Positions 21,003-32,215 of a stretch of 64,000 nt of DNA are shown piece by piece. The notes below the pieces were generated by a model. It saw only the letters and a program-made list of their open reading frames with translations, was not told where the DNA came from and made no database searches. This DNA comes from Odontocerum albicorne. Its lineage: Eukaryota > Arthropoda > Insecta > Trichoptera > Odontoceridae. The translations under genes were made by a program, and so were the position numbers. Location: positions 33,023,414 through 33,087,413 of the forward strand of contig OX463844.1 in the NCBI GenBank assembly GCA_949825065.1, given 5' to 3'. The first letter of the stretch is position 1. Every line of letters begins with the position of its first letter.

Positions 21003-21174
21003 TTGGAAGGCTTGTAACCAAATAAAATAATATATGTAGCGTAAAAACAAACACAATATCTTGTAGAGCAGAAAATTTTCTTTCGAATAACGTATAACAT
21101 TTACCATTTTGTTTTACTTTTGGTGCTCATTTTTAAATTGAAAAAAAACGGACGCAACTTATGTTAACACCCAG

Positions 21175-22251
21175 TCTAACAATCAGTCTAGACAAAAAAA
21201 ATTTATTCAGTACAAATTATACAAAAAAATAAAAAAACAAAAAGGACCAAAATTCGACCCAAAACAGCAGTTAAATACATTTTAAAACATGCCATATAAT
21301 AAAAATGAATAATAAAATTGAAAAAAATCATCAAAAATTGAACACACCAAAATATTTGCATATAAAAAGTATTACATAAAAAAATTATAATTCCGCTTTC
21401 AAATTAAAAACTGTTTTAAATTCTTCACGGTGATCTAAAAAGTAATAGAAAATTGAAACATCTAAAATATTTCTGATTTCAGCTTCTTTTTGAAGGAACA
21501 GAAAATGTCATATTAAAAGAAGTTTCTAATCGAAAAAACTGTAAAATGTTACTTATTTAAACAAATTTTGATTTAAAAACGTTACAATTAGTACCTGTTC
21601 TCACATATTCAATGAATTTGAATACTATCCGTTTAGTTTGTTATAGATCTCGCTCACTTGTTAGATTTCAATTAGTAATTTAATAGTTATTTTATTCTAC
21701 TGACTCCAATAGTAATTATTCATTAAATAATTAAAATCAATAATGAAAACACAATATAAATTGAAAACGTAAGACTTTTACTTTATTCAAAAATACATAT
21801 TACCTTAATTGTCTTGTGATAAATCTAAGTGGTGTTGTTTCTGATGTACTATGGCAATGTTGCATCATTTTATTCCTTACTTGCAACAAAATCCTGAACC
21901 AATGCAATGGTATAAAATACGTTACACGGCTATTCCATTAATAGGGACATGAAAGTTCCACCACACGTAGATATTGTGTGAAAGCAAACGATGATAACTA
22001 ATTTTAATGTAAGTGCCATAAAAAGATTGCACAATGCAAAAATAATTATATTATTTTTGGAATATGGAATCGAAGCGACATGCATGTTTGCGTATATGTA
22101 CAAGTATTTATATTAAATTGTTTATATTTTTTTATTAAACTTTAAACACATAAATGTATAGATTTATTTTAATGTTTTCAGATTTAAAAAGCATTTATAC
22201 AATTTAAAAATGTAGACTTTTTTTTACCATTTTTTTAAACTGATATTGCAA
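21175..22251. other. Very AT-rich stretch, nothing recognised
   Basis: Long A runs (21190-21420). No motif or repeat match. Confidence 0.35.
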
Positions 22252-22990
22252 TTCATATTTTGTGAATAAATTTTTAATCTCTAAAAAGGAATGAAAATGT
22301 AAGCTGAGGTACATCCTCATAAGCGTGTCTTTGAAATGTGTTAATGAAGTATATTATGTTGTTTTTTTTCCCTGGGTGTTCTGAGCCCTGTTATGTTGTG
22401 TGCAGGGGTATTTTCTAAATAAAGGTTTAATTCATATTGTTGTGAATACATTTTTAATCTCTAAAATAAAAGAAAAGTATACACTAAGGTAAATCTTTTT
22501 AAGTGTGTCTATAAAATGTGTTAATGAAGTTATATTATGTTGTTTGTTTTTCTTGTGCGGCGTACGACGCTCGGTGTTTTGAGCTCTGTTCTGTTGTGTG
22601 CAGTGGTATTTTTCTATTGTAAATAAAGATTCCAATTCATATTATTGTGAATACATTTTTAATCTCTAAAAAACAAGAAAAATATACGCTGAGATATATC
22701 CTCGTAAGTGTGTCTATTAAAATGTGATAATGAAGTATATGTTATTATGTTGTTTTATTTTCTTGTGCGGCATACGGTGCTGGTTGTTCTGAGCCCTATT
22801 TTGCTGTGTGCAACGGTATTTTGTCTAAATAAATATTCCAATTCATATTATTGTGAATACATTTTTAATATCTAAAAAGAAAGAAAAATAACCGCTAGGG
22901 TATATCCTCGTAAGTGTGTCTATGAAATGTGTTGATGTATATTATGTTGTTCTGAGCCCTGTTATGTTGTGTGCAGTAGTATTTGTGTAG
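22252..22990 (+). repeat. Tandem array, about 200-bp unit, 4 copies
   Basis: Units start at 22252, 22431, 22636 and 22842 (periods 179, 205, 206, then a truncated unit of about 150). Each has TTCATATTxTTGTGAATACA, a purine-rich AATCTCTAAAAxxxAAGAAAA block, CCTCGTAAGTGTGTCTAT, and GAGCCCTGTTATGTTGTGTG. Units have diverged by point changes and indels, the first and last most, as expected for the edges of an old array. No coding capacity. Confidence 0.9.
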
Positions 22991-23371
22991 GTCTATTTGA
23001 CTGCAAATTATAGAAATCATGTTAGCGGGTTTTGTTTTGATTAATTGATATGTTGATATAGTTTGCATTGACAAATGTTAAGAGTTTCTATCTTTCATTA
23101 ATGTAAAACTAATTTTAATTATGACATTTTCGCTGTATGAACTCGAGTATACGAGTATTAGTTTATAAATTAGAAATAACTAATGTTCAATAAAAGTTAG
23201 TAAATAAACTTTGTGCTTTGCAAAACTAGATTCAGGACTATTGGAGTAATCGGTGGTAACATTACATGCAAATTGATTTCATTATTTAAACATAATAATA
23301 ATAAGCGATCAATAACAATGGATTTTTTTTCATATGACTATGCTTCACGTTGTCGTTGTGTTGCTGCTTCG
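22991..23371. other. No recognised feature
   Basis: AT-rich spacer between two tandem arrays. Confidence 0.3.
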
Positions 23372-23625
23372 CTTACTTATGATTGACGCGATCGTCTCTT
23401 CCTTTTATCATATGTTGTTCTATTTGTAGTTATCTTACCATTTAGCATCTGTAGTTCTATTTGTAGCCATCTTACCATTTAGCATCTGTTGTTCTATTTA
23501 TAGCCATCTTACTATTTAGCATATGTTGTTCTATTTGTAGCCATCTTTCCATTACTCATAATTGACGCGATCGTCTCTTCCTTTTATCATTTGTTGTTCT
23601 ATTTGTAGCCATCTTACCATTTTGA
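23372..23625 (+). repeat. 37-bp tandem array with duplicated flank
   Basis: Four head-to-tail 37-bp units start at 23409, 23446, 23483 and 23520 (ATGTTGTTCTATTTGTAG, then CCATCTTACCATTTAGC). A fifth unit at about 23590 is separated by a copy of the left flank: GATTGACGCGATCGTCTCTT occurs at about 23381 and, slightly changed (AATTGACGCGATCGTCTCTT), at about 23560. This implies first 37-bp amplification, then a larger duplication including the flank. Confidence 0.9.
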
Positions 23626-24569
23626 TCTACAATAACAAGTCAGTAAGTAATTAATTGGAATTTGGTCTTGCAAAGAATAAAACACATTTGAAGATTATTT
23701 TAAATAAAATGATGTGTTAAATCCGTTTTCGAAATGGAAATAGGAATTTTAATAATGTAGAATTTAAATTAAATGACTCGGAACAGAGTTTATATCTTAT
23801 TGAGAGAAAAGTTTCTTTAAACTTTTAACAACCAAATTAGTTTATTTATTTATATAGCAACAGAATAAGTGAGTGAAAATAATATGTGAATCTAATAATT
23901 TAGTATTCGTATTATATTATAAAGGTCTATTTAGTTTAAAAAAGTTGCCACAATTTTTTATATTTATGGTTTTTTAAGTTCAACAGTAAAGTCATATCTT
24001 ATTAACAAATGTATGTTTTTTGCGATTGTTTTTTTCTATCTCATAATTATATCAAGAAGAGACAGTTGTTAAATAATATTTGAACAATATAAATATTCTC
24101 TGATATTAATTTTATAACAACAATTAAATCGTAGCTATTCCAGTACCTATTGTCACACTCAGACGTAAGTACAACCGATGCTATATTTTTTATGATGGTG
24201 TGTAAATTGCTTTCGGCATAACAATTTTGATTGGAGATTTAATGGAATTCGGACGTTTTGCGGAATATGCGTTCATTTAAGCGTAGACTGCCAAAATTGA
24301 TTACATTTTTTCATATAAATGTTTTATTTCATGTGAAAATTACTCGGCTACAAAGTTTTCGTTGCACGTTTTTATGAACACATTTAATCACAAGAAGCTC
24401 AACACATGCGCGTGCTGGTACTCTCATATGAAATCCTGTAAATGTCGAGAATGCGATTTCTTTTAATAAAAACGCCTTGGGATCGCTATGAAATTGAAGG
24501 TAACGCCGCCCATCTTGCAAATCAATCGAATATGACAAATTAATTAGAAAAATTATTTAACCTACTTCC
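23626..24569. other. AT-rich stretch, nothing recognised
   Basis: No supported feature. Confidence 0.3.
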
Positions 24570-24870
24570 TACCTCAATTGCTTATACACCTCAAATAGAA
24601 CTTCAGCCTTCCAATCAGTCGCCATCTCTTTCCAGTATCCCACTACTTCCAGGCTCATAAGATCCTGCTGCACGTTATCTAAAAGCCTGTGTCTCGATGT
24701 GTCGATTCGCTTTCTTTCATTTTGTTGGGTTTTCTTAATATTTGTTAACTATGCCAACTGAAGCTTGCTTGCATGGTCTATCCATGTCAACCTTCGCAAC
24801 CTTATGTCGCTGGTAATTACTGGCCTTCTCGATAAATTTTCAGTTTCTACATTAGATCTTATTTTCCACT
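24570..24870 (-). pseudogene. LINE 3' end remnant (third LINE type)
   Basis: The minus-strand translation reads RRPVITSDIRLRRLTWIDHA..., then ERKRIDTSRHRLLDNVQQDL, MSLEVVGYWKEMATDWKAEV. This follows the LINE ORF2 C-terminal pattern LRWxGHVxRM...GRPxxRWLDxVxxDLxxLGVxxWxExAxDRxxW. Some key residues are altered and the frame is interrupted once. Confidence 0.65.
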
Positions 24871-25659
24871 TTCCTGCAAACTATTTTGGACAAATTATCT
24901 TCATAGTTGCCGGTTTTCGAAGTTCAGTCTCTTTTGTTGGTCTTGGAGTGTCAATTCCCAATTTTAGGACCCGTGCGAGTATGTTACTACGTGTTAGCTG
25001 GTCGAACTAACATATCTGCCATTTTTAATAATCGAACTTATGAATTCTAGTTGTAAACACTTTCGATCATACTTGCACTTTTGGAGTATTGCGTTCGTAC
25101 AAGTTGTACGATATACCTAAGACTTGAAAAACTGTCAGTAAATGGTTTGAAAATAATGTTTCACGAATCACCATTTTGACCCACTTATACAAGTATCGAA
25201 TTGGTTAGGAAATCCGTCGCTGTTTTCCTCACTTACACATAAATTCGTTATGATTGACTGTTTATGGCAGCAATTTAGGTTTATCTGCCATTAAATTAAA
25301 ACGCGAAATAGCCATATTTGGAAAAATATTGATGTTTTAATAAATAGCCGCCTATATTTAGTGCTATGTCATATTTCAGTTTGACAACTTCATATTATTC
25401 AATAAAAATTATTTTCAAACCTGCGGATAAGGAAATAATACAGTGGTTTTTACCGATGTGTAAAACAATGGAGGCGTTGGTCACTTTCTTCCATAATGAT
25501 TAATAGTATGGACTTTTTACGTGTTTTTACTTTTTACGTGTTTCACAGACTGACTCAAAAATCATTATTTTTCCCTTTAGTGATCAAGTGTGTTTTCTGA
25601 TTCCTCCATTATCCTTCTTTCTAATATCCCTTCCTATATATCTATATCCTATCCAATAG
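24871..25659. other. No recognised feature
   Basis: Possibly upstream LINE debris near 24900; nothing secure. Confidence 0.25.
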
Positions 25660-25870
25660 GGCGAGGTATTATAGCTTTAGCCGTTGGTGGTCGTTAAGCA
25701 TGAAATGGTATATGTCAGAGATATGGGTGGCGTGTGCAGATTTAGAAAGCACTTAATCCTATTTGGGAGGTCTTATCTAAATTTGTGAGTTGGTTCGAAT
25801 CCTGAGTGGGAGCACCCTTGAGAAGAGTTTGCTCTCTGAACGGCGCTGTATAAAATGTCCTTTTATTATT
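25660..25870 (+). repeat. SINE2 variant, plus strand, with tail
   Basis: Has an A-box-like start (TAGCCGTTGGTGGTCGTTAAG), body GGGTGGCGTGTGCAGATTTA and GCACTTAATCCTATTTGGGA, a clear B box (GGTTCGAATCC at about 25793), then the SINE2 tail GAGAAGAGTTTGCTCTCTGA, ACGGCGCTGTATAAAATGTC, ending in TTATTATTTTTATTTT. Its body differs from the 34600 copy but the tail is the same. Confidence 0.75.
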
Positions 25871-26104
25871 TTTATTTTCTCTTAGTCAAATAATTTTCTT
25901 TTACCTTATAATTCTTATTTATTTATAATTTTAATTGTAAATCTTTAAAATTATTTGCAATAAAAATATTTCACGCGATACTAGAAAAAAAATTGGTTAG
26001 CAATTTTTGGTTGGTTAGAAGAGATAGCCTTTTGGCAATAACCCTTCCAAATAATACATTGTACATGGAACTGTTTTAAATAAAATAAATATCAAATTAA
26101 TTAA

Positions 26105-26375
26105 TTATTTGCATTGTTTCTCTGTCACGCCTTCCACTAACCTTTTTATGCGAAATATTAGTAGGAGTGATAGAGAAAAACAAGTGAATGATAGTTGGAT
26201 TGAGCGAATGATATTTTGAAAGAAGGTAACGAAGAAAGTCAGAGAAATCGTAGAAGTTGTTTGAGATGCTTTGATAGAAATATGGGAAGGATGTGTGTTG
26301 AGATAGGAAAGTCTGGCGCTCTGTCCTCTTTGCTTACCCCGGTAGAGTAATGGCGTATGCATTATTCCTCTCTTT
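26105..26375 (+). pseudogene. LINE-B 3' end remnant
   Basis: Plus strand: GTTGGATTGAGCGAATGATATTTTGAAAG-like segment, then AACGAAGAAAGTCAGAGAAA (ESQRNRR in frame), and GGCGCTCTGTCCTCTTTGCT near the end. The same order occurs at 63640-63870. Confidence 0.65.
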
Positions 26376-26849
26376 TGCATCCGGACACTACGGGTACTTA
26401 ACCTCTCGTTGTTTTATAGATTTGGTCAAATTTTCCTGCAAGTAACACAGGCAGGCTTCGTTGTTGTGTGCGCCACCTGTCTAAATGAGCATAGGGGTGA
26501 AAACTAATCCCACCTTCTTTAAGGGTACATCTAAGACGATTCTGAGCGCACTTCAATACTCTTGGGAGGTTGAACCCTAAGTTAGAGGATAGTCGTAACA
26601 TTCAAGTTGCTTATAAGGTGTAAATGTTTGACCGAGGACTGGTTTCAATGCTGTCTTTACTTTTGGCTGTTTTTTTTTTAGAAAAAATAAATTATGAAAA
26701 AATCCGAACTTTAAGTGAAGTATTTGTTCTTAAGTTTTGTTTGTTATTTCGGATTGATATAGTTTATAGTATTAACTTAAATGCGTAATTGTCTTAGATT
26801 TTATCTGCTACTATTGTAATATATCTTTATATTTAATAATTTAGTATTA
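26376..26849. other. No recognised feature
   Basis: No repeat match or coding motif. Confidence 0.3.
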
Positions 26850-27045
26850 TATTACGCTTTCGTTGGGTACAGTACAACCTAGTGTGTTTATTGCCGAGTG
26901 GAAGTATTTTCAAAAGAAGTTTTTAGAGACCAGAACTGAAAACTACACCGAAACCCTTTTTAAAAATCTAGCTACCAACGAGAATCGAACCCAAACCCCG
27001 GGTTCGTAAACAGTCGTCTTATCAACTTGGCCAAAGAGGTCTTCA
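26850..27045 (-). repeat. SINE1, near complete
   Basis: Tail side CTTTCGTTGGGTACAGTACA, body CCAGAACTGAAAA...CGAAACCCTTTTT, B-box complement GAGAATCGAACCC at about 26979, and head side CAGTCGTCTTATCAACTTGG. The central CAACCAACCAGAAA block is lost. Confidence 0.75.
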
Positions 27046-28071
27046 ATATTTGTTGATGTTATGCAAATATGTGATACCAGTTTAACTTACTTTTATTTTT
27101 GTTCCCTTTATTAACGAGTATCTATTTAATAAGTACACCAATCGCACGATTCTTTTGCGTGAAAAACGAAAATTTAAAAGCATTACATAAATACATATCA
27201 TCACGCCATTTCGCTTCTGGAGTAGATGAAGAGAAAATATCGCCACCTATTTCCGTCCACGCACACACTCGCATTATTCGAATCTACCTATATACATCGC
27301 CATATAAACTCGATCCTATTTAGCACATTTTCTAGCTTTTCCATCAGTTATATTTTTTCCAGCTCTCTTTCTTCATTCTTTCCTCGGTCCACCTCTTTGT
27401 CTTGTCGCCTTCTATTCAATTTACAATTTAGAAAAAAAACGACAGAAACCATTGGTAAGAACGAAAAAGAGAAAATAATTGGAAAACAAAAGAACAAATA
27501 TAAAAAACAAAGACAAATTTAACAATGTCATCAACAACAAATATACGGAAGAGGAGATTGAAAAAAATAACATTGAAAATTAGAAAAAAAAATATAATTG
27601 TAAGGGATGTAGCGTGTTTTTTTTCAAATGCGGATTTAATTTTGATTTTAAAAGTTATTCCTAATTTGTTGAATTATTATAATGTTGTGTACAGTACAAT
27701 TTGGCGTGAAATATGTCAGATTTGTACAGCAAAAATGTAATACTGTGTACAGCAAAAATGTTATAAATACAAATGATTAGAATCATCTCGAGAGCCTTTG
27801 CTTTTTTGAATTAATTAAAAAATCGGGCCATTACCACTGATGGGAAATATAAAATGCAATTGAAAATGTTTAAAAATTGATTTAATCAAAACACTTCTTT
27901 GATTTCATCGTCAAGAAGACAAATAGAAAATCCGTGTATAAATTTGTTCAGCTCACGAAAGAAAAACTCTTCTAAATATTGGAAGGTTCAGTACCTATTG
28001 TTATTTGATCAGCCTTCCAGGATTTTCAAGGATTTGCGAATTAAATTAGAAAGGGAAATCGAATGTTGAAT
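27046..28071. other. AT-rich; one SINE1 scrap
   Basis: 27684-27716 (GTTGTGTACAGTACAATTTG) is the tail end of a minus-strand SINE1. Lysine-rich open frames at 27226-27740 are low-complexity and not credible genes. Confidence 0.4.
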
Positions 28072-28893
28072 AATTCCATTAGTTTTTACTGATTGCCATG
28101 AAAAATTTAAGCGCGAACCAGAGCTTTTACGGCCGTAGGTTATGTTAAAGGTCGTAAGATTCAATACGCTTTTACATTTAATATATTATTATTTACTTAA
28201 TATAATACTTAATTCCATCAGTTTTTACTGATTGCCAAGAAAAATTTATGCGTAAACTAGAACTTTTACGGCGGTAAGTTATGTTAAAAGTCGTAAGATT
28301 CAATATACTTTTATATTTAATATATTGTTTACTTAATACTTAATTCCATTAGTTTTTACTGATTGCCAAGAAAATAATTATCGCAAACCAAAGCTTTTAC
28401 GGCGGTAGGTCATGTTTAAGGTCCTAAGATTCAATACACTTTTACATTTAATATATTATTATTTATTTATGTAATACTTAGTGCCATTAGTTTTAACTGA
28501 CTGACATGAAAATTTTGAGTGCAAACCAGAACTTTAACGGCGGTGAGTTATGTTTAAGGTCGTAAGATTCAATACACTTTTACATTAAATATATTATTAT
28601 TTATTTATGTAATACTTAGTGCCATTAGTTTTAACTGATTGACATGAAAATTTTGAGTGCAAACCAGAACTTTAACGGCGGTAGGTTATGTTTAAGGTCG
28701 TAAGATTCAATACACTTTTACATTGAATATATTATTATTTATTTATGTAATACTTAGTTCCATTAGTTTTAACTGAATGTCATGATTTTTTAAAATTCAA
28801 ACTAGAACTTTTACGGTGGTAGGATATGTTTAAGGTCGTAAGATTCAATACGCTTTTAAATTAAATATATTTATTTTATAATTTGTTTAATAC
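28072..28893 (+). repeat. 138-bp tandem array, 6 copies
   Basis: Units start at 28072, 28211, 28342, 28480, 28618 and 28756. Each carries CCATTAGTTTTTACTGATTG, TTTTACGGCGGTAGGTTATG, and AAGGTCGTAAGATTCAATAC, then ends in an AT-rich TATTATTATTTA segment. Units 4 and 5 are nearly identical to each other, with a shared TTTGAGTGCAAACCAGAACT segment, suggesting the latest duplication was there. The conserved G+C-rich core is striking in such AT-rich sequence. The array stops directly against a SINE1 fragment. Confidence 0.95.
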
Positions 28894-28970
28894 TTTAGTA
28901 TACAGTGTCAATATGGCGGGCTTGTTGCCAATTGGAAATTTCTTCTAACAAACTATACAATTGTTTTACA
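28894..28970 (-). repeat. SINE1 tail fragment
   Basis: TATACAGTGTCAATATGGCG, then GGGCTTGTTGCCAATTGGAA and a worn CTAACAAACTATACA: the 3' third of a minus-strand SINE1. Confidence 0.6.
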
Positions 28971-29399
28971 ACGTTATGATTTGCATAATTGATGTAGAAA
29001 AAAACTATGCAATATTAATATAATTAAAACCAATGAATACAAATTTGACAAGGTTCAGGAAAAGTCGAGGTGGATTCTTAAAATGAATAATGATAAATTA
29101 GGAAAAACATCCTATGCCACTGAAATGAGATGTAATTTGTGTTTTGAAGCATGTCAACGATTTTGATATCTTGTAATTAATTTTAACAATAACATTGGAG
29201 GATATAAGTGGTACGATAAATCTTAAATGTTTTCTTTACAAGGATCATTGTGTGTATGACGCGAATTTAAGTACTGACTAGCAATAAAAGTAAGTAAAAA
29301 ATAAATTTGCTGTCTATGGTCAAACTAAATGATTAGTTTCTCTTTTGTCCCGTGACATTCTGACAACTTTGTTATTACTTTTATTTCGGTGTTGTCATT
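28971..29399. other. No recognised feature
   Basis: AT-rich. Confidence 0.3.
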
Positions 29400-29665
29400 T
29401 TTTTAAATATTGCTTTGATTGGTGAGATATCACCGATCAAAGTAAAAAAGGAAGAGGTGTTGAAGAGGAAAATGAAATCTGAAATAAAATACGGAACATC
29501 ACTGACTTTAAATTAATCAGTCGTTTTTTGAAACATGCCAATGACAGAAGGAGTTTTGCATAAGTTTTTAAATGGCTTCAGTCTTACTGTTATATATGGT
29601 TGTTAAAAAAGAAGAGTGGTTAAAGCCAATAAACATTGTCTAATTGAGTGTAGGCAAGCCCATGA
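29400..29665 (-). mobile_element. LINE-A 3' end, copy 3, strongly decayed
   Basis: Shares GAGATATCACCGATCAAAGT, TAATCAGTCGTTTTTTGAAA, CATGCCAATGACAGAAGGAG and GCCAATAAACATTGTCTAAT with the copies at 920-2725 and 53907-54390. The translated end still shows MFQKTTD where other copies read a FKKRLK-type motif, one frame off. The 3' tail itself is not recognisable. Confidence 0.6.
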
Positions 29666-32052
29666 TAGTTTTTATTCTAGAATTCCTTAAATGCGATACC
29701 AACACAGTGAACGTTTTTTTCTACATAACCTGTTTTTTTATCTCAAAATTTTCTACATAAAATTAAAAGTTACTTAAAATAATTACACCAATCGATTTAT
29801 CCGATATACTCTTACTTATCTTCAATATGTAAACAGAAACGCAAACAAACTCATTCAAGTATAATTTACGAAAATAGTTGAGAAAACAAAACGTCTCTAA
29901 AAAACAAAACTTATCCCTTATATTTAGAAGTTCTACTGCCATGTACTCCTATTTCTTAAACCATTAAGATATATCGAAAGGGAGTCCTCTGAGTCCCTCT
30001 TCCTTTAATTTAGTACACTTTATATCCCAACCTAATGGTTAACCCATAATTCAAGAGAAATATTTTTATTACACAACAGTGCTTTCCAAATGTTTTTTTT
30101 TGATAATATGCCAAGTATGTACTTAAAGTTTCTTTCGTACGTCACAGAGTCAAAGTTGTAAATGCTCAAAATCATAATTTCATTCATTCATCTTCTTTAA
30201 ACCTAAACATTAACGGATCGGAGCTTCAAAGCTCTGACAATTATCTTCCATTCACATATGTTCTTCGTCATTTAAGGAATATACTGCCCAAGGCAGTCCC
30301 AATCATTTTTCAGTCGGCCTCCACAGCTGTTTTTCCAGGTGCGTTTTATCAATCATTCTCCTCTCTGAAGGGACCACCAAGTAAACTTGTTTTGCCAAAG
30401 AACCTGGAGGCATCCTCAATGAGTGCATCAGTCATCGAGATCTCTCGAATAAAGCAACAAAACGAAGAAGTTGTTTTTTTTTCTGTGGTGTTGAGTTATT
30501 TCTTTTTCTGTTTCACAGTGACTCGTATGACTTTTCTCATACATATAATATATCTCGACTCATATTATAGGCTAGTAAAGTGACAAATATCTCACTGAGT
30601 GTATTATAACTAGTTGATATTTGATAAGTGTTATATGTTTAAGCTTAATTTTTAACGTAGCGTTAAGAATAAATGCACTGAGATCCGAGGAGTGTTCATT
30701 TTTTCATCATCTCCGTTAGGATCTGTTGCTGTCATTTTAGATTATATAATGACCTTTCTTTTTCTGACTCTGAGCTTTATAGATAACATAGCACTTTATT
30801 TGCTGCTCCCATTTTCTTGTCTGCCACGCTGATTATACGCCACCTAAATACTAAATCTTTCAATTTGTTTTAGGCATACTCTGCGCAGATCGATGTACAC
30901 ATGCTGCTCGTTGGATCTATTACCATTGAGTTTTACAGAAAATTTGCAACAAAATGCAACCTCAAAGCTCTCCCGATTGATTTTATCAGCCATAAAACAT
31001 GATGATTTTTATTCGATTTTTCATTGTTTACTGTGAATGATGCATTCGGTCTTATTTTTTTCTATTTACGGACAATGCTAACTTTCTCGTAAATTTATAG
31101 GCTTATATCATCCGCCTCAAATATTGGAAACCTCCTGCGCATACTTAGAATGATAGGATTGGTTGGCTGATGGGATTCCCTTCTTCATGGTCAAACTTTT
31201 CCCTAAGTTGGAGGTATCAATGGATTATATCATCTCAAATTTGGCCGATGGCAGAAGTTTGGTTTTGATATTGACTAAATACTTAGAAAGTTTCTTTTAT
31301 CGAAGGGTATGGGCGTCACAAGCCTCTAACAATGTAAATGGATCTAAACCCCACTTTTTGAAATATACTTGTTGACAAAATAACAATTTAAAAGGTACAT
31401 TCTTGTTATGAATATCTACATTTATCAAAGATGCATATATTCTTGTATGAAAGCGTGACAAGTTAAGACGAATAATAAAAAAAACGTTTTGGTTTTTTTA
31501 ATGTACATCTTTAGCCATCTCTCAAGTGATAAATAAATGAGTAGCATAATACAAGGTTATTTTCTATACTATATTACTTCCAAGTACAAGCTTTTATCTT
31601 TTAAATTTCAAAAGACTTGGTTCCACTGCAAAATAAATCACACGTCTGAGAAGTTTAAAGCTGAAAAAAAAAACGTGAATTTTTGTGTTCATGCTGCAAG
31701 GTTAGAATGATTTTGATTTTCGAAAAGCGATTTTTAGTGATAAATGTTTAATTAATTATTAATTGTTTTGTTTTTATAAATTTAGGAATACTCGTACCAT
31801 TCATCATGTATTTTTTGTTCACGGTGTCGCAAGTTAGTTTGCAAATAAATTTGAGTCAAGCGTATACATTTTTGTAATTATTGCTTGAAATAACTTAATC
31901 ATAATTATACAACTTAACAAATATTTTTTTTTATCAGTGAAGATAATTATTTTGAAATACAGATGAATTTCTATATCCATTTAGTATATAACACAAATGT
32001 TCGAATACTATAAAATCCTTATTCAAACTTTTTTTGTTTATTTATTCACATG
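29666..32052. other. AT-rich stretch, possible LINE debris
   Basis: On the minus strand near 30880-30990 a segment reading RRVCLKQIERFSI recalls the xVxQxxxFxYLG region of LINE ORF2, and 30220-30420 has similar G+C-richer wording. Neither is firm. No host gene seen. Confidence 0.25.
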
Positions 32053-32215
32053 TATTCAACATATCCGATTTGGTGATGCGGCGGTGATCATTAAAGAGCG
32101 TGGTCGGGAAACAACTTTGCGAGACAATAGTGTCATTGGCCCAGTCAAACGTGCCTTTGGGTTTAGAAACGCTAAAGTTCCTCGTAACTCGTTGCCTCAC
32201 GTGTTCATAATATTA
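32053..32215 (+). repeat. Repeat family C, copy 2
   Basis: ATTCAACATATCCGATTTGG, then TTAAAGAGCGTGGTCGGGAA, and CTCGTAACTCGTTGCC near the end. Aligns with 48690-48850 in the same orientation. Confidence 0.55.

Larger units (their letters stand above)
20561..21174. mobile_element. Foldback built from two inverted 5' ends of a mariner
   Basis: The left arm (20561-20916) and the right arm (20917-21174) are inverted copies of the same mariner 5' region: terminal TTAGGTGTT-type sequence, CATAAGTTGTGTCCGTTTTT, the leader AAAATGAGCACC...AAAGTAAAACAAAATGGTAA, then the first transposase codons. TA precedes the left end; the right outer end is mutated (CTGGGTGTT) and lacks a clear TA. The catalytic domain is missing. 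The left arm lacks about 25 bp present in the right arm and in the copy at 50940, so the arms have diverged. This is a hairpin-forming, non-autonomous derivative. Confidence 0.9.

Noticed and set aside
20682..21107. 141-codon minus-strand frame across the foldback
   Set aside because: Only its middle corresponds to a transposase start (MECQVDESEHFR from 21002). The upstream part is leader sequence, and the rest crosses the inverted junction.
23372..23625. Regularly spaced direct repeats that could suggest a CRISPR array
   Set aside because: The units are contiguous with no unique spacers, there are no cas genes, and the DNA is animal-type.
27226..27740. Lysine-rich open frames
   Set aside because: Low-complexity A-rich DNA. 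The translations are simple KK/RK runs with no domain.
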